From Sphacelaria rigidula (lineage: Eukaryota; Phaeophyceae; Sphacelariales): a stretch of 61,849 nt of DNA. The DNA lies in NCBI GenBank assembly GCA_964200075.2, contig CAXNAA020000002.1:1-61849 (forward strand). Direction: 5' to 3'. Under the pieces are notes generated by a model, which did not search any database, was not told the DNA's origin, and saw only the letters and a list, made by a program, of their open reading frames with translations. Shown in pieces: positions 37,076-47,547 of the stretch (its first letter is position 1; every line of letters starts with the position of its first letter). A program made the position numbers and the translations under genes.

Positions 37076-37957
37076 ATGTCTATGGTAACAAGAATTCGAA
37101 CCAATTTTTCCAAGACGATGTCGCATGTTACACTCGGCGAGCGCGTTTACGTTAAGGGTACGGATATGTTCGGAGATGTGACGCGGACGACGGTTTTGGG
37201 GGTGGACGCCGTGAGTCTCGTGGACGACGAGGGCACCGCGAAAGCATTCTTCGGGACGACTGCCAAAACGGTGCTTGTCCCGAAAACCACAGGAGTGGAT
37301 GGAACAGTTGCACAGGTTACAGTGCCGGTGGACGTTAAGGAAGAAGGCATCGAGGTTCCCACGGCCATGAATATCCCACCTGAGGAACAGCATCTCAGGT
37401 TCGTGAAGTTCATGGGGATGTTTGACCAACAGACACGTCGAGCGTACATGGAAGACTGGGTCACCAAGAAAGACGACGCTGACCAGAGAGCGGCATTCGT
37501 CCAAGGTCTGATGCATGAACTAGATGACGACATGGAGTTCATCACGGTGGTCGGCAACCAAGCACTCGCAGCCGTGGAGCCAGAGGTGAGGCAGTACATG
37601 TTTCAACGCATGCTCACGACGTTGAGCAAGGAGGAGCGCGAGAGCCTCATTCTCGATTGGATACAGGTGAAGAATTACCCTCTGAAGAAAGAGGATTTCC
37701 TTCAGAGCAAGTATGAGCTTCTGATGGACGACGACGACTACATCGCAATGGAAGGCAAGAAAGCATTCACTAAACTCCGAATCCTGGCCGATGAACAAAC
37801 TGAGATCTTTACACAGTTTATGGCCAACGTCAGCGCAGAAGACCGTGCAAGCTACGTTGTCGAATACAGGAAGGTGCGGGCTATCGCTTCGGAGAAGAAG
37901 AGACTGTTGGAACACTTGATCAAACTTGCAGGATCTGTGCCCGAGCCAACTCCCTAG
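37076..37957 (+). CDS. hypothetical protein, 293 aa
   Basis: Not recognised. The first 100 residues form a small beta domain (VTLGERVYVKGTDMFGDVTR), perhaps KOW/CAP-Gly-like with its basic hydrophobic-Gly pattern. The rest is a regular acidic helical domain with repeats (AYMEDWVTKKDDADQRAAF and ESLILDWIQVKNYPLKKEDF). Start may be ATG 37118 (MSHVTLGERV). Convergent with the fibre gene, their stop regions overlapping by four bases. Intact. Confidence 0.6.
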   Translation: MSMVTRIRTNFSKTMSHVTLGERVYVKGTDMFGDVTRTTVLGVDAVSLVDDEGTAKAFFGTTAKTVLVPKTTGVDGTVAQVTVPVDVKEEGIEVPTAMNIPPEEQHLRFVKFMGMFDQQTRRAYMEDWVTKKDDADQRAAFVQGLMHELDDDMEFITVVGNQALAAVEPEVRQYMFQRMLTTLSKEERESLILDWIQVKNYPLKKEDFLQSKYELLMDDDDYIAMEGKKAFTKLRILADEQTEIFTQFMANVSAEDRASYVVEYRKVRAIASEKKRLLEHLIKLAGSVPEPTP

Positions 37958-38904
37958 GCCTTTATTTCCGCTTTTGTCACGTACGACTTAGAGTTGGCAT
38001 CGTAAAACTCAAAAACGAGGTGTTGTGAAGAAGAGTCGAAATCGATTTTCCACCCCGTTTCACCTAGGTATACTGCCGCGTCTGTGTTTTTTAGGTGTAG
38101 GCCTTGTTGGTCGAGCAGGACGTCGGGACCAAGCGATAGGCCGGACTCGACGGCTAGACTGATGTCGTCCCCGATCGTAAACCCCGACTTGTCAACGACG
38201 ACTGAATCAACGTCAGGTTCATCGGGGTTACCGATTACGAAGCCACCAAGTGGCGTAATGGAAATGTCTTCAATTTGCAAACCTCCCGTTTCTAAAGAGA
38301 CATCCTCCGAGAGTCTTAGGCTTCCGGATGTAAGGGAAACGTCGCCGATGGTGAGACCCGTGCCGTTCAAGACAGTTTGAGTATCGTCAACGCTGAATGC
38401 GGCCGCGGCGTCAAGATTGATCCCAGTGTTCGAATCCCATTTATCTCCGACGTAGTCGTAGAGCAGGGTCTTCGTTCCCGAGTCGGTCGTTCCCAGGATG
38501 ATACCCCCTTTGTCCAAATGTTCGAGAGACGTGGCACCACTAGCCAATAAGTCTTCCACGACGACCGAAGTGGTTTCGAAGGACGTGTGTCCACCCTTGA
38601 CATTGAGAGAACCTTCGATGGTCGTGCCTTCCTCTCCGATTGTGAGGATGGGTACCGAAACACCGTCTGAGTTGTAAATATGCAACTCCAGTGCTCCTCT
38701 GCTCGTGTTGGGACCACTCTCCACGACACGGAAGGAGGCCAACGAAAAAACTCTTCCCTCTTGGCTGATTCCGTAAAAGTCATGATCGAGTGTAACGGCA
38801 TCTATCCCGTTTGACTGACCGACTTGTTTAATGTTTTGCACGATTTGATCTCCTGAAATAGAGGTTGGGTATCGCGATAGGTCTGTGACGTAGGAAGCTG
38901 ACAT
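37954..38904 (-). CDS. fibre-like structural protein
   Basis: 316 residues of short repeated beta strands (LTIGDVSLTSGSLRLSEDVS and IGDDISLAVESGLSLGPDVL), typical of tail-fibre or receptor-binding shafts. The N-terminus DLSRYP...NGIDAVTLDHDFYG and the C-terminus HLVFEFYDANSKSYVTKAEI match the ends of the larger protein at 51.4-53.0 kb, so the two are paralogues with different shaft lengths. No enzyme motif. Likely on the virion surface. Intact. Confidence 0.7.
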   Translation of the reverse strand: MSASYVTDLSRYPTSISGDQIVQNIKQVGQSNGIDAVTLDHDFYGISQEGRVFSLASFRVVESGPNTSRGALELHIYNSDGVSVPILTIGEEGTTIEGSLNVKGGHTSFETTSVVVEDLLASGATSLEHLDKGGIILGTTDSGTKTLLYDYVGDKWDSNTGINLDAAAAFSVDDTQTVLNGTGLTIGDVSLTSGSLRLSEDVSLETGGLQIEDISITPLGGFVIGNPDEPDVDSVVVDKSGFTIGDDISLAVESGLSLGPDVLLDQQGLHLKNTDAAVYLGETGWKIDFDSSSQHLVFEFYDANSKSYVTKAEIKA

Positions 38905-39010
38905 GGAAACCACACGTAATACTTTTTACTATTGATATCTGTAGCCAATATTTAATTACTGATTTTCCGTGGGTTTGACATTCAGTGGGTTTTTCGCTTG
39001 GCTTTTATAA

Positions 39011-39015
<5 letters not shown>

Positions 39016-39060
<45 letters not shown>
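39016..39060. repeat. (CT)n microsatellite
   Basis: A perfect CT run of about 22 units immediately 3' of the gene ending at 39068. On the minus strand it is a GA tract beyond the stop codon, so it does not affect coding. Confidence 0.95.
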
Positions 39061-39063
<3 letters not shown>

Positions 39064-39067
39064 CTTT

Positions 39068-40546
39068 CTAAGCAAGTTGGTCCAGAACGCTCCTCAGATA
39101 CTCATCAGTTGATCGGTGCTCTTGCATAAACTGGTCGACCTCGCCCTTCCTGTTCCACGCGTGCAGAATAGAGGAAATCTTCTGCATGTCGATGACAAAG
39201 TTCCTCCAAACCCCCTCTCCTCTCTTCTTGAAAATAATAAAGATTTTTGTCGTACAATACTCCGCAAAGGCGTCCATGGCCACGTAGGAGATTTTCAGGC
39301 CCGTGTAGATGTCGTTGCAGAAGGAGGGCATCGTCGCCGCAACGATCCTAAACACTCCTCTGACGGACTCCTGTGCGAAGAAGCCGACGCGCTCGGGCAG
39401 CTGCTCGCCTTCCGCTAGAAATTGGTGGTTGTTGTACCTGGTGAAAATGTCTGCGATTCGAGGGTCGAGCCACAAAACGATGAGCTCTCTCGTCTGGGGA
39501 CCGATGTGTCGAAAGCTGTGGAGCGTTTGCGCAAGATTCTCTATCCCGATCGATCGTGCGAGCGCGTCCACGATAGCCTTGGTTCCCTTTGTGCAGCCGG
39601 CATCTCCTTTGACGAGGTACTTGGGGTATATTTGTCGAATAAGTGGCGGTGAAGCAGACGACCTGAGCTCGACAAACATTTCGAAAATTCTTGCCCGCAT
39701 AACCGGCACCCATGGCACAGCTGACTCGAAGTCATAACCGTACACCACCTCATCGGCCGTAGTTTTCGAAGGAACGGGCAGAGTCACGGCGAAAACCTTG
39801 TTGCCCTTAGCGGCTTCCACGAACATCCTGAACTCCGATGGTATGGATACAGCGCAGTTTAATGGTAGCTGGATGTCCATGATTCTTTTAATGCTGGGAA
39901 ATCTGATCACCTTGTCCATATTGGCGAGATGTTTGTGGAAGTCGTTCATGTAATATCTGTAGACCATGTGTATGTAGAATCGAGGGTTGTCTTGTGGATA
40001 CACTGCGAGCTTGTGTAGCTTGCAGACGACCCTCTTGTAGTCCGGATCCGTGTAGATGGACGCCATGTCGTCAGCATCGCTCACGAACACTCCCAGAGAA
40101 TCCGGCCTCCCGCACACTTTTGTAGCCTTGTCGTTCACCCTTACACGCATTACTTTCTTCGCGCTCGACAGCTTTTTGCGACTGTTGGCCATCGACCAGT
40201 TCTCTATCTTTTTTGACATTGCTTTGTAGACTCCCGGTCTTCGTTCGAAGTCGTCGAAGGTCGGCGATGGCGACAACTCCCAGCTCGGAGAGTAACCCAT
40301 TGCTGCTGCGTAGTATGCCATTGCATGAATTAACTCCGACATTGTCACAATGTCTCCTTTTTTGCCCACGAAGTCGTCGTCTGCCAGCTTTGTACTCTGT
40401 AATGTTTCTGCAATGAGTGAAGAGATCCACGGGCCCATGTTCATGTCCGAAACATTTTTGGTAATCTCGCGCGGAGAAACCCGTTCTCGGCAAGACGTTG
40501 TGCCGCCACGAGACGAGAGCTCCATCTCTTTTGTCACTGGATACAT
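39068..40546 (-). CDS. large conserved-looking protein of unknown function
   Basis: 492 residues, no membrane segments, no catalytic motif recognised. It is mostly alpha/beta with evenly spread hydrophobics (RFYIHMVYRYYMNDFHKHLA, FRIVAATMPSFCNDIYTGLK), which suggests a folded core protein such as a structural or packaging component. No lesion. It diverges from the basic DNA-binding protein gene across an AT-rich gap that probably holds both promoters. Confidence 0.65.
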   Translation of the reverse strand: MYPVTKEMELSSRGGTTSCRERVSPREITKNVSDMNMGPWISSLIAETLQSTKLADDDFVGKKGDIVTMSELIHAMAYYAAAMGYSPSWELSPSPTFDDFERRPGVYKAMSKKIENWSMANSRKKLSSAKKVMRVRVNDKATKVCGRPDSLGVFVSDADDMASIYTDPDYKRVVCKLHKLAVYPQDNPRFYIHMVYRYYMNDFHKHLANMDKVIRFPSIKRIMDIQLPLNCAVSIPSEFRMFVEAAKGNKVFAVTLPVPSKTTADEVVYGYDFESAVPWVPVMRARIFEMFVELRSSASPPLIRQIYPKYLVKGDAGCTKGTKAIVDALARSIGIENLAQTLHSFRHIGPQTRELIVLWLDPRIADIFTRYNNHQFLAEGEQLPERVGFFAQESVRGVFRIVAATMPSFCNDIYTGLKISYVAMDAFAEYCTTKIFIIFKKRGEGVWRNFVIDMQKISSILHAWNRKGEVDQFMQEHRSTDEYLRSVLDQLA

Positions 40547-40677
40547 TTTATTATCGCGACACTATTTCGCGGAAATATTAAAAATCCTTCTTTATCCTTT
40601 GAAAATCGCTTGTGGTCTATTGTTTTGTGCAAATTGCGAAATATTATGTTTACGTGGAGTAGTTTCAAATCTACAAA

Positions 40678-41133
40678 ATGGCTCCTGTGAAGCGAACGCG
40701 TTCGGCAACCAAGAAGAAGAGATCTAATGGTAAAAGCAAGTCCTACATCGTACTCAGAAAATCTACGATTGACCCGAAGAAGAAGGTGTCGAGCCAGGGA
40801 AAGTCCGCCACCACGACCAAATCTGGAGCTTATTTGGCAGCGAGGATCGCATTGCGCAAGACCAAGCGACCTACTCGTACCTTCCTATACCGCAAGAAGA
40901 AAATCATAACCTATGTGATCAAGTACACGAAGAAGGACGGTAAGACCAAAGCCACTGCCAAGCTGTCGAAGACGAAGACGGTGAAACGTAAAAAGACCAC
41001 CTAGCGCAAGAAGAGCACCACGAAGAAGAGGAAGGTCAAAAAGAGGAAGACCTCCGTGAGCAAGACTACTGAGATCGCGCAGCTCAAGAGGAAGTTGCTT
41101 AGGCTGACTAGAAGCAGGCGACGGACTGTGTAA
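40678..41133 (+). pseudogene. Lys-rich DNA-binding protein with in-frame TAG
   Basis: The frame from ATG 40678 is about 30 per cent Lys/Arg (ATKKKRSNGKSKSYIVLRKS), like the small basic proteins packaged with DNA in chlorella viruses. TAG at 41002-41004 interrupts it, and the same frame continues with equally basic sequence (KKSTTKKRKVKKRKTSVSK) to a TAA at 41131. One nonsense change therefore removes the last 42 residues. The shortened protein might still bind DNA. Confidence 0.7.
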
Positions 41134-41182
41134 AATGTATCGTACAAATAAAAAAATGTTGACAAGATTAAACAAGACGTAG

Positions 41183-43156
41183 ATGGAAATCCTAATATTG
41201 TCTGCATGCGGCCTCGTCGCGAATCAGTACATGAGGATGAAGAGTTCGTCGATCGTAGCCCCACCGAGCATTGCCGTCGTCGGTGAAGAAGTAGTTCAAG
41301 AACCAGAAGACATTCGACAACATCATCAACAACAACAACAACAACAATAACAAGCTATTGGTTCCTCCGACGACACGGCACCACCACCACGCCATGTCTG
41401 CACCTCCTCGTCTCCGGCACCGATACCCCTGGGTGTTCGAACTCTTAAGACAGACAACACCGGTGATGTCGGGTACGATGATTCCAGGTACAGCGAGCAG
41501 TTCAGCCACCCGCAGGACCCTAACCCGAACGTCAGTGAGAAACCGTGGATGAGAATGGCCAACGCTCCTTACAAGCCGAAGGAGGAGATCGTTTCGGAGA
41601 TTCCCGGACCTCAAGACGTCTTCGGGCGCAACATGAACTCTCGTGTGAAGAAAATGGAGTCAGACTTTGCAGCGAGCACCGTTCCCGTGACCAGCGAGAA
41701 GCAGTTCGATCGACCAGTGGAGCAGATATCCACTGGAAACGGATCGGCAATTGGATTCCACATAGGGGCTGGCAGGCGATACCACAAATTTATATTGAAC
41801 GATCAGCCGACCATCGAATCGGACGGAGGTCCAAGGGGAGCTTTCTCCGGCGCGGGAGGTTCTCATGTGAAGGGAGACTACAGAACCGTGACTCAGCGGT
41901 CATCTCTGAAGCACGAGTCCGTCGGGCCTCCGATCGCAGTGGGTGTTCCACAATCCTCCGCCCCTGTTCCTTCGTTCGAGATCACGCCTGCTCATCTTGA
42001 AACATACAGGCTAGATGATCACATGGCAAAGAGCAGCAGGACCCCAGTACAAGCCTCGGCGTCGACGGAAAATGTATCGTTTAGAGGCGCTCACGATGAA
42101 AATTTTGACGTCCTTCACACATCTCTCGTCACTGGAGGAGAAAGGTTCGCCACCGGAACATCGGGGAACCGACACACCAAAATCCATGTGCCGCTGAACA
42201 ACGACCCTCTCGAGACATACGACCAGCGCGTGGTTCCCAACTTCAAGATCGCCAAAGCTTCAGACTATCAGGAGCAGCAGATTATAGCCAGGCAGATGAT
42301 AATCCCAGAGATGTCGCAGAACGTGTCGGCCCTCCGCAAGGACCGAAAGCCTCCCGTCTCCGGGTCGACGACCCACAAAAAGAGTAGCTTGGCCATCTTG
42401 ACGGATGGCGTCAAGTCTGGAGCGGGAGCGAGGGGTTCAAGCTACTTGCCCGTGAAGGTTGACACGGACTCCTTCCGCGTGCCCGCCGACAGAACAGGCG
42501 TTGTCGCCGAGACGGCAGCTCTCGTGTCGTCCGGTGCTTCGGCTGCACACGCCGTTGGAAATTCGGCCAATTCTTCGTCTATCTTCCGCACGACACAGAG
42601 CATGTCCGAATTGGTGGGCACGCCGTTAATCCGCGGCACCGGCACTAGGCACGCGAGCAATCTCGAATCTCTCCACGAGGCCACCGACACTCACTTGTCT
42701 GAAATGGAGCGTTCGGGAATCTTACGGGGTCTTAACAAAGTTTCTACATCGAGCGCCCATTCTTCTGTACCCAAGGAGAAATCGCAACAGACACAGGAAA
42801 GAGGCGACATCTTCAAGAAAACAGAGCGCGATCCTGTGTTGGTCGCACCGGGGTTGCTGGGTACAAACCGCTCCGGAGCCGCCAATCGCGACGCCGAAGG
42901 CATGATATCTCGCAGAGGTTTGGACGACGAGGGTGGAGTCAACGTTGTGCGCGCGGGCAAGACGAACAACGTTCGGTTTTCCTTGGACAAAACACAATCG
43001 TCGGGTCCGAGCAAAGACTCGACCAAAAATCGCAAGCTTGGTGGCGTTCTGAACGCGAGAATGCGGTCTTCATCTGCGCTGAAAAAGCTCTTGAAAAACC
43101 CGTACTCTTTGCCAGCGGCGTCGAGGCTTTCTGCACTTTACTTTTGTTTGTTTTAA
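41183..43156 (+). pseudogene. structural protein (DUF5899-type) with TAA in a poly-Gln tract
   Basis: The frame begins MEILILSACGLVANQYMRM at 41183 with a hydrophobic N-terminus, reaches a CAA repeat coding poly-Gln, meets TAA at 41348-41350, and continues in the same frame through FSHPQDPNPNVSEKPWMRMA to a stop at 43156. Conserved-looking pieces include GPQDVFGRNMNSRV, SGNRHTKIHVPLNNDPLETY and RDRKPPVSG-like 'K-D-R-K-P-P'. I associate this order with a large, disordered virion protein of phycodnaviruses and mimiviruses, catalogued I believe as DUF5899. The stop is one C-to-T change from CAA. An ATG at 41549 could still start 535 residues. Confidence 0.7.
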
Positions 43157-43181
43157 TTCAAGAGACATTGCTTGTAATAAA

Positions 43182-43553
43182 ATGGATCGGATGAACCAGC
43201 GTTCCGCAATGGCTTACTGGAAGTTGTCAACGATTGTCGTGGTCTTTGTCGGTGTCACGTCGTACCTGTCAGCAAAAGCTCACGAGAGCTCCAAGCTTCC
43301 GCGGGAACACATCCTGAAATATTCGGAGCTTCTGCGCGAGGCTGCCCGAGCGAGCATACAATCAACACAGGACCAACATCCAGTCCAGAGTTTTGTCGAC
43401 AGCTCCAAAGCCATGTGTGCGGTGAATATCGTTTCCGAGTTCCTCACTCCGCACCAGGTAAAGCACATCATGAACGTTGACATCGCGGAGATGAAAGAGT
43501 TTATTTCGAAACAGTACGACGACGCGACCAGCGCGCTCGTTGAGAGCCGGTGA
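43182..43553 (+). CDS. small membrane-anchored protein
   Basis: 123 residues with one N-terminal membrane segment (WKLSTIVVVFVGVTSYLSAK) and a helical soluble part resembling small phycodnavirus/mimivirus proteins with 'A-x-x-S...A-x-x...a-x-x-[YF]-L' helices. No firm family. Intact, 25 bp after the DUF5899-type gene on the same strand. Confidence 0.6.
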   Translation: MDRMNQRSAMAYWKLSTIVVVFVGVTSYLSAKAHESSKLPREHILKYSELLREAARASIQSTQDQHPVQSFVDSSKAMCAVNIVSEFLTPHQVKHIMNVDIAEMKEFISKQYDDATSALVESR

Positions 43554-43740
43554 AGTCACTGTCTGTACGTGACATTGATGCGGGTTTTTTTCTAGATCGT
43601 TTCGAGCTGGAAAGCTTCGTCAAGTTGTTCTAGAAACCTTAAATTGATAACAATGATCGTTCATCAACATGTACGTTGGTAAAACCAACTCAACAAAATT
43701 ACCTTTTTGATTGTTTGGCGTTTCCACACCACCTTCGTCG

Positions 43741-44895
43741 TCAATTTTCCTCAAACTGACGATCACGTATTAGGACACAAATGCGATTGCGAGTCAAGTC
43801 GTAATTCACTTCTACTCGCTCGTGGTTGTTATCGAAGATGGGGCCATCGTGCCTTCGGGGTCGGTCAACCCAACCCGGGTATGATGCAATCAACAGTGGC
43901 CCCAACGATTTGACAGGAATGGTTAAAGGCAAAGGGAATTCATATTCGAAAGTATTTAATGTTGTGAACCTTGCTCCACTAATCATAGCAACCACGTTAT
44001 CCGCACCAAAACCTGTCATGTCCACCGGGCAATGAATGACAAGTTTTCTTCTTTTCCCGAAATCTTGTGCTATTCTTCTAAACGACACAAACGATACGGT
44101 AGCCCCTGTATTATCCCCACCTTCTGGCGCGCGTACATGTATGATTGAACGTAGGTTACTCATACTCTCGTCCAGATTCTCGCTTGGCTGATTGACAGTA
44201 TTGTTAATCGTAACGCTGGTGCGCACGAACACGGCGAGCTTCAAGATTTTCATGTCATCGTCTTTTGCAGTATCCAGGCTGACTTCCGTGCTAAGAGGAA
44301 TATTGTGCGTTTTCATCCAGTCGCGGATTTCACGCACAATCCTCCCGTTGTTGAAGATCCTGTGTGTCAGTCCATATCTTACGTCGAATTTATCTCTCCC
44401 TTGTTCCATGACGGCTGCGACCTTTGCGCAAAATTCCGTGTCCGTTTGTTCACAACAGTTCCAGGCATTCTTAGAAGCGAAGGGGCCGCAGCCGGTACCC
44501 TTGTCCGGGTTGGTTCTGAACGTATTTTCTGTTGGGAGACAAATCACCTCTCTGTTTCGGGGGTTGACGAAAGACATGCCGTCGGTAGGATTAAGATCAG
44601 CAAGATGCGATCTGTCGCGTGCTTCCGGCAGATATTCTGAAATCAGTTTTCCCAGAGCGGGCTCGTCACGAATTGAACGTAAACCTTTGCGTCGCCTCAC
44701 GTTCTGTAGTAGATGATGAACTTTTTCAGGACTTACATGCTGCCTTAGAGTATTTATCGCTTGCGTTTTTCTTCTCCACTTGATCGTTTCCACGAGTTCT
44801 TGGAGTTGTTGTAGTTTATCGCTGTCTGAGACATCTTCTCGTTGCAGTAAGTTCTCAATCTCTTGTACGTCACTACTTTCCATGCTCTTTTCCAT
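43741..44895 (-). CDS. hypothetical protein, 384 aa
   Basis: Not recognised. Contains a Cys-rich patch TGCGPFASKNAWNCCEQTDT in the middle and beta-rich C-terminal half (HCPVDMTGFGADNVVAMISG). ATG 44895 (MEKSMESSDVQEIENLL) is preferred to 45009 because the upstream codons run through the helicase remnant. Intact. Confidence 0.6.
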   Translation of the reverse strand: MEKSMESSDVQEIENLLQREDVSDSDKLQQLQELVETIKWRRKTQAINTLRQHVSPEKVHHLLQNVRRRKGLRSIRDEPALGKLISEYLPEARDRSHLADLNPTDGMSFVNPRNREVICLPTENTFRTNPDKGTGCGPFASKNAWNCCEQTDTEFCAKVAAVMEQGRDKFDVRYGLTHRIFNNGRIVREIRDWMKTHNIPLSTEVSLDTAKDDDMKILKLAVFVRTSVTINNTVNQPSENLDESMSNLRSIIHVRAPEGGDNTGATVSFVSFRRIAQDFGKRRKLVIHCPVDMTGFGADNVVAMISGARFTTLNTFEYEFPLPLTIPVKSLGPLLIASYPGWVDRPRRHDGPIFDNNHERVEVNYDLTRNRICVLIRDRQFEEN

Positions 44896-44944
44896 GCTAA
44901 ACCTTTTAAATCTACAAACTTTCTTTTCAAGAAACCGACATTTG

Positions 44945-45371
44945 TCATCTCTGAAATGGAAATGTTTGCTGCCGATGCTTCTCTTGCGTTTCTTCCACCA
45001 CAACAACATTCTCTTCCAAATCTTCGTTGAGCTTGGTGATGTTCGCCTTTAACTTTTTGTAGTACGTCACCCGCTTCCTCGCTTGTGCGTGAAACACGGA
45101 AGCGTCGTCCACGAAATCGATGACCCGTGGCACCTGCTTCGACGGATGGTATCTTAGGATTCTCCCACAGCACTGAACAATGTCGTTGCGCGGTATCGCG
45201 AGGACGCACGTGTCGAGAGACGGGATGTGCGATGATCGTTGACGCTTCGGAAGCGGTGACACGTTTCTTGCGGTATTCATACCACTCGGGCGTTCTCTGC
45301 GCAATTTTTGGATAGTCAATTATTCTTTTTATGGCGGGGTGCATCTTTGCTTGGCTAAAACGTTTCAACAT
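44945..45371 (-). pseudogene. YqaJ recombinase start fused to an SF2 helicase end
   Basis: From 45371 one frame reads KIAQRTPEWYEYRKKRVTAS, the N-terminal signature of the YqaJ/lambda exonuclease-type viral recombinase ('R-[TS]-x-E-W-[YF]-x-x-R-x-x-R-[IV]-T-A-S'). Within 30 residues, in another frame from about 45230, helicase motif VI appears (DIVQCCGRILRYHPSKQVPR) with VIDFVDDASVFHAQARKRV, the C-terminus of a viral SF2 helicase of the A18 type. Neither the YqaJ active-site E-x-K nor helicase motifs I-V are present. A large deletion that fused two genes explains this best. Confidence 0.75.
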
Positions 45372-45447
45372 ATGTTTCCGAGCGCGGTAGACGAGTCAGA
45401 TAAATAATATTAAATGGGTGCATCTACTGTTTGCACCACACCACGCC

Positions 45448-46026
45448 ATGTCAAGAGGAATGATGCCGTCCACGAACAATCCGGTGCCGGCACCCGTGAG
45501 GCTAGCGCCAATAATAAGAGCTCCTGAGAGAGAAGCAAACAGCACGCACAGGCGTGTTCAACATAAACAGCCTTCTGTCAAACAGGAGCCTGTGTTCACC
45601 GTGTACGTCAACTCTGCCGAGTGCAAGCACTCGGCCGATCTGATGCGAGAGATAAGAGACGTCCACAACGTCCCGTGCACCGTGATCGACGTCGCTGACG
45701 GTGTTAACATCCCCACGTGGCTGCGGGGAACGCCAAGCATTGTCGTTGGTACAGAGGTGTATTGCGGAGACACAGCCTTCGACTTCGTAGCATCGGTCGG
45801 CGCGGACCACGGACAGCAACCCTCGCCCGATTCTCAATCTGATCAGACATCGTCGTTTCAAAATATAGTTTCGGGCGAGAGTTCAAAGAACAGGAACGAT
45901 GGCATAGGGTGCGGGCTGTCTACGGCGTTCTCGCCTCCTGTCCGCATATCAGATGAAGAGGCGGAGAAGAAATATTCGGTTTCCGTGGACGATGTTATGA
46001 CAAGGCTCATGCAATCTCGCGGATAG
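45448..46026 (+). CDS. thioredoxin/glutaredoxin-fold protein
   Basis: 192 residues. Residues about 50-120 follow the thioredoxin fold: FTVYVNSAECKHSADLMREI, then the cis-Pro loop RGTPSIVVGTEVYCGD. The active site has only one Cys (A-E-C-K-H) so a dithiol reductase mechanism is doubtful. The C-terminal helix VDDVMTRLMQSRG is like endings seen in phycodnavirus redoxin-like proteins. A disulphide or virion-assembly role is possible. Intact. Confidence 0.65.
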   Translation: MSRGMMPSTNNPVPAPVRLAPIIRAPEREANSTHRRVQHKQPSVKQEPVFTVYVNSAECKHSADLMREIRDVHNVPCTVIDVADGVNIPTWLRGTPSIVVGTEVYCGDTAFDFVASVGADHGQQPSPDSQSDQTSSFQNIVSGESSKNRNDGIGCGLSTAFSPPVRISDEEAEKKYSVSVDDVMTRLMQSRG

Positions 46027-46093
46027 TGCGAGCGCGTCTCTGCTTGCAAACTAATAATGTTGCTTCAGAATACAATCATTACATTCCTTTCTC

Positions 46094-47518
46094 ATGAACT
46101 ACGCAGACGCCGACATTCCAGACTTTTCGTCCGTACTTTCGCAAGGCGGTCAGTCGAACGACGACATACCTAATATTAACATGGAACAGAATGATCCTGC
46201 CGAGCGCGACCTCGAAGAAGAATCACTCGATGAGTCGAGCCAGGATGAAGCGGCATCTGACGACGACTCTGGGTCGGACTCCGACGCATCAGAGGTTGAC
46301 TCCGTGCACGAATCTGCATCAGAAAGCGATGATGATGAACCTCAGAGCGATGACGATGAATCTCAGAGTGACGATGATGACTCGGTCAGCGAGGAGTATG
46401 AATCCGACAGCGAATATGACAGCGATGGTGCACAATCCACTGAGTCATACGAGTCGCTACAAGCGTCTAAAACGATTCGGTTCGGTGTGGGCGATGAGAG
46501 CGATGGTGGTGGTGTGGCGCATGTTTACGAGGACGACGGGCAATTCCAAGATGATGTCGAGGATGAAGACGACGAAGAAGTACATTACGAAGATACCGAT
46601 CTTGGCGGTGAGGATGTGGCAACGGCGTCGCTGATCGCTGCATCTCTTGTCGCAGGAGGTGGTGCTGTACGATCTGGAACTGGATGGACGTGGATGAGTG
46701 TGTTCATTGTGCTTTCTGCTGCAGGTGGACTTGGTCTCGTTCTTCTCTACGCAATCAAGAGAATCAATGATCTGACTCGTCTAGTGAAAAGTCTAGAGGA
46801 GGACAGTCACATGGCAATCAACGAGAGAGATGTTCAGGTCATCACAAAACACAGGTCATAGGTGACATGCTCCAGGATTCCGAAGAGCCCGATGGCACGG
46901 ACACCGAGAGCTCTCGTGTTGGAAAAGGAGACACTGTTCAAACTGAGTTTGACAACTTCGCTGTCGATTATGAAAAAGAAACGATTGAAAACGCACAAAC
47001 GATATCGGATCTGCTTCAAGATGAAGATCCTGGTGACGACGAGAAGGCAGAAATCATTGCCAAACAAAAGATGGATGTCGGTACAACCGATGGTATTGAA
47101 GGTCTGGGCGGAGAGACCCTCGTGCACGTCGCCAATGAAACCAGTGTGGACGAGTTTGTTGTACAAGATGTTAGAGAAAAGGAAGAGAAAAAAGTACGGG
47201 AAATCTCGCGAAGAAGCTTTCATTACTGTCGAGGAGAAAGAAGAAAAGGTTGACGACGATACTTCCGCCATCACAGAGGAGCACCGGGTTGAGGCATCGT
47301 CCAATGATGTCGTATCGAAGGACCAGCCAAAGCCGTCGCCCGCAGACGTCGTGGAAGAGGACAATTCGGAGCCGTCGCCTGCACAAGTCGTAGAGAAAGA
47401 GCCAAAGCCGTCCTCCATTGACGACCTTGCCACTATGGTTGAAACGATGTCGTTGTCAGACGATCGCGTCATGACAAGAGAGTCGTCGCGTCTGATTACG
47501 GCCGCAAAACGAAGTTAG
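46094..47518 (+). pseudogene. acidic membrane protein, two frameshifts
   Basis: First frame: 46094-46861, an N-terminal Asp/Ser/Glu-rich half, one membrane segment TWMSVFIVLSAAGGLGLVLL near residue 205, then a short tail. A second frame continues LQDSEEPDGTDTESSRVGKG to about 47190, and the first frame resumes at VEEKEEKVDDDTSAITEEHR to 47518. The last part contains two repeats of S-P-A-D-V-V-E-E/S-P-A-Q-V-V-E-K. The slip near 47190 is at an A6 run. All three parts share the acidic bias, so one gene of about 475 residues is likely. Function unknown. Confidence 0.6.
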
Positions 47519-47547
47519 AGTTTGTTTACAAATTCAAAAAGTTTGGT

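Noticed and set aside
37022-37516. N-terminal extension of the AN1-finger frame
   Set aside because: It is antisense to the gene at 37076 and crosses the AT-rich promoter gap.
39016-39060. CT repeat as a regulatory GAGA element
   Set aside because: It lies just beyond a stop codon between converging genes. A simple microsatellite is sufficient.
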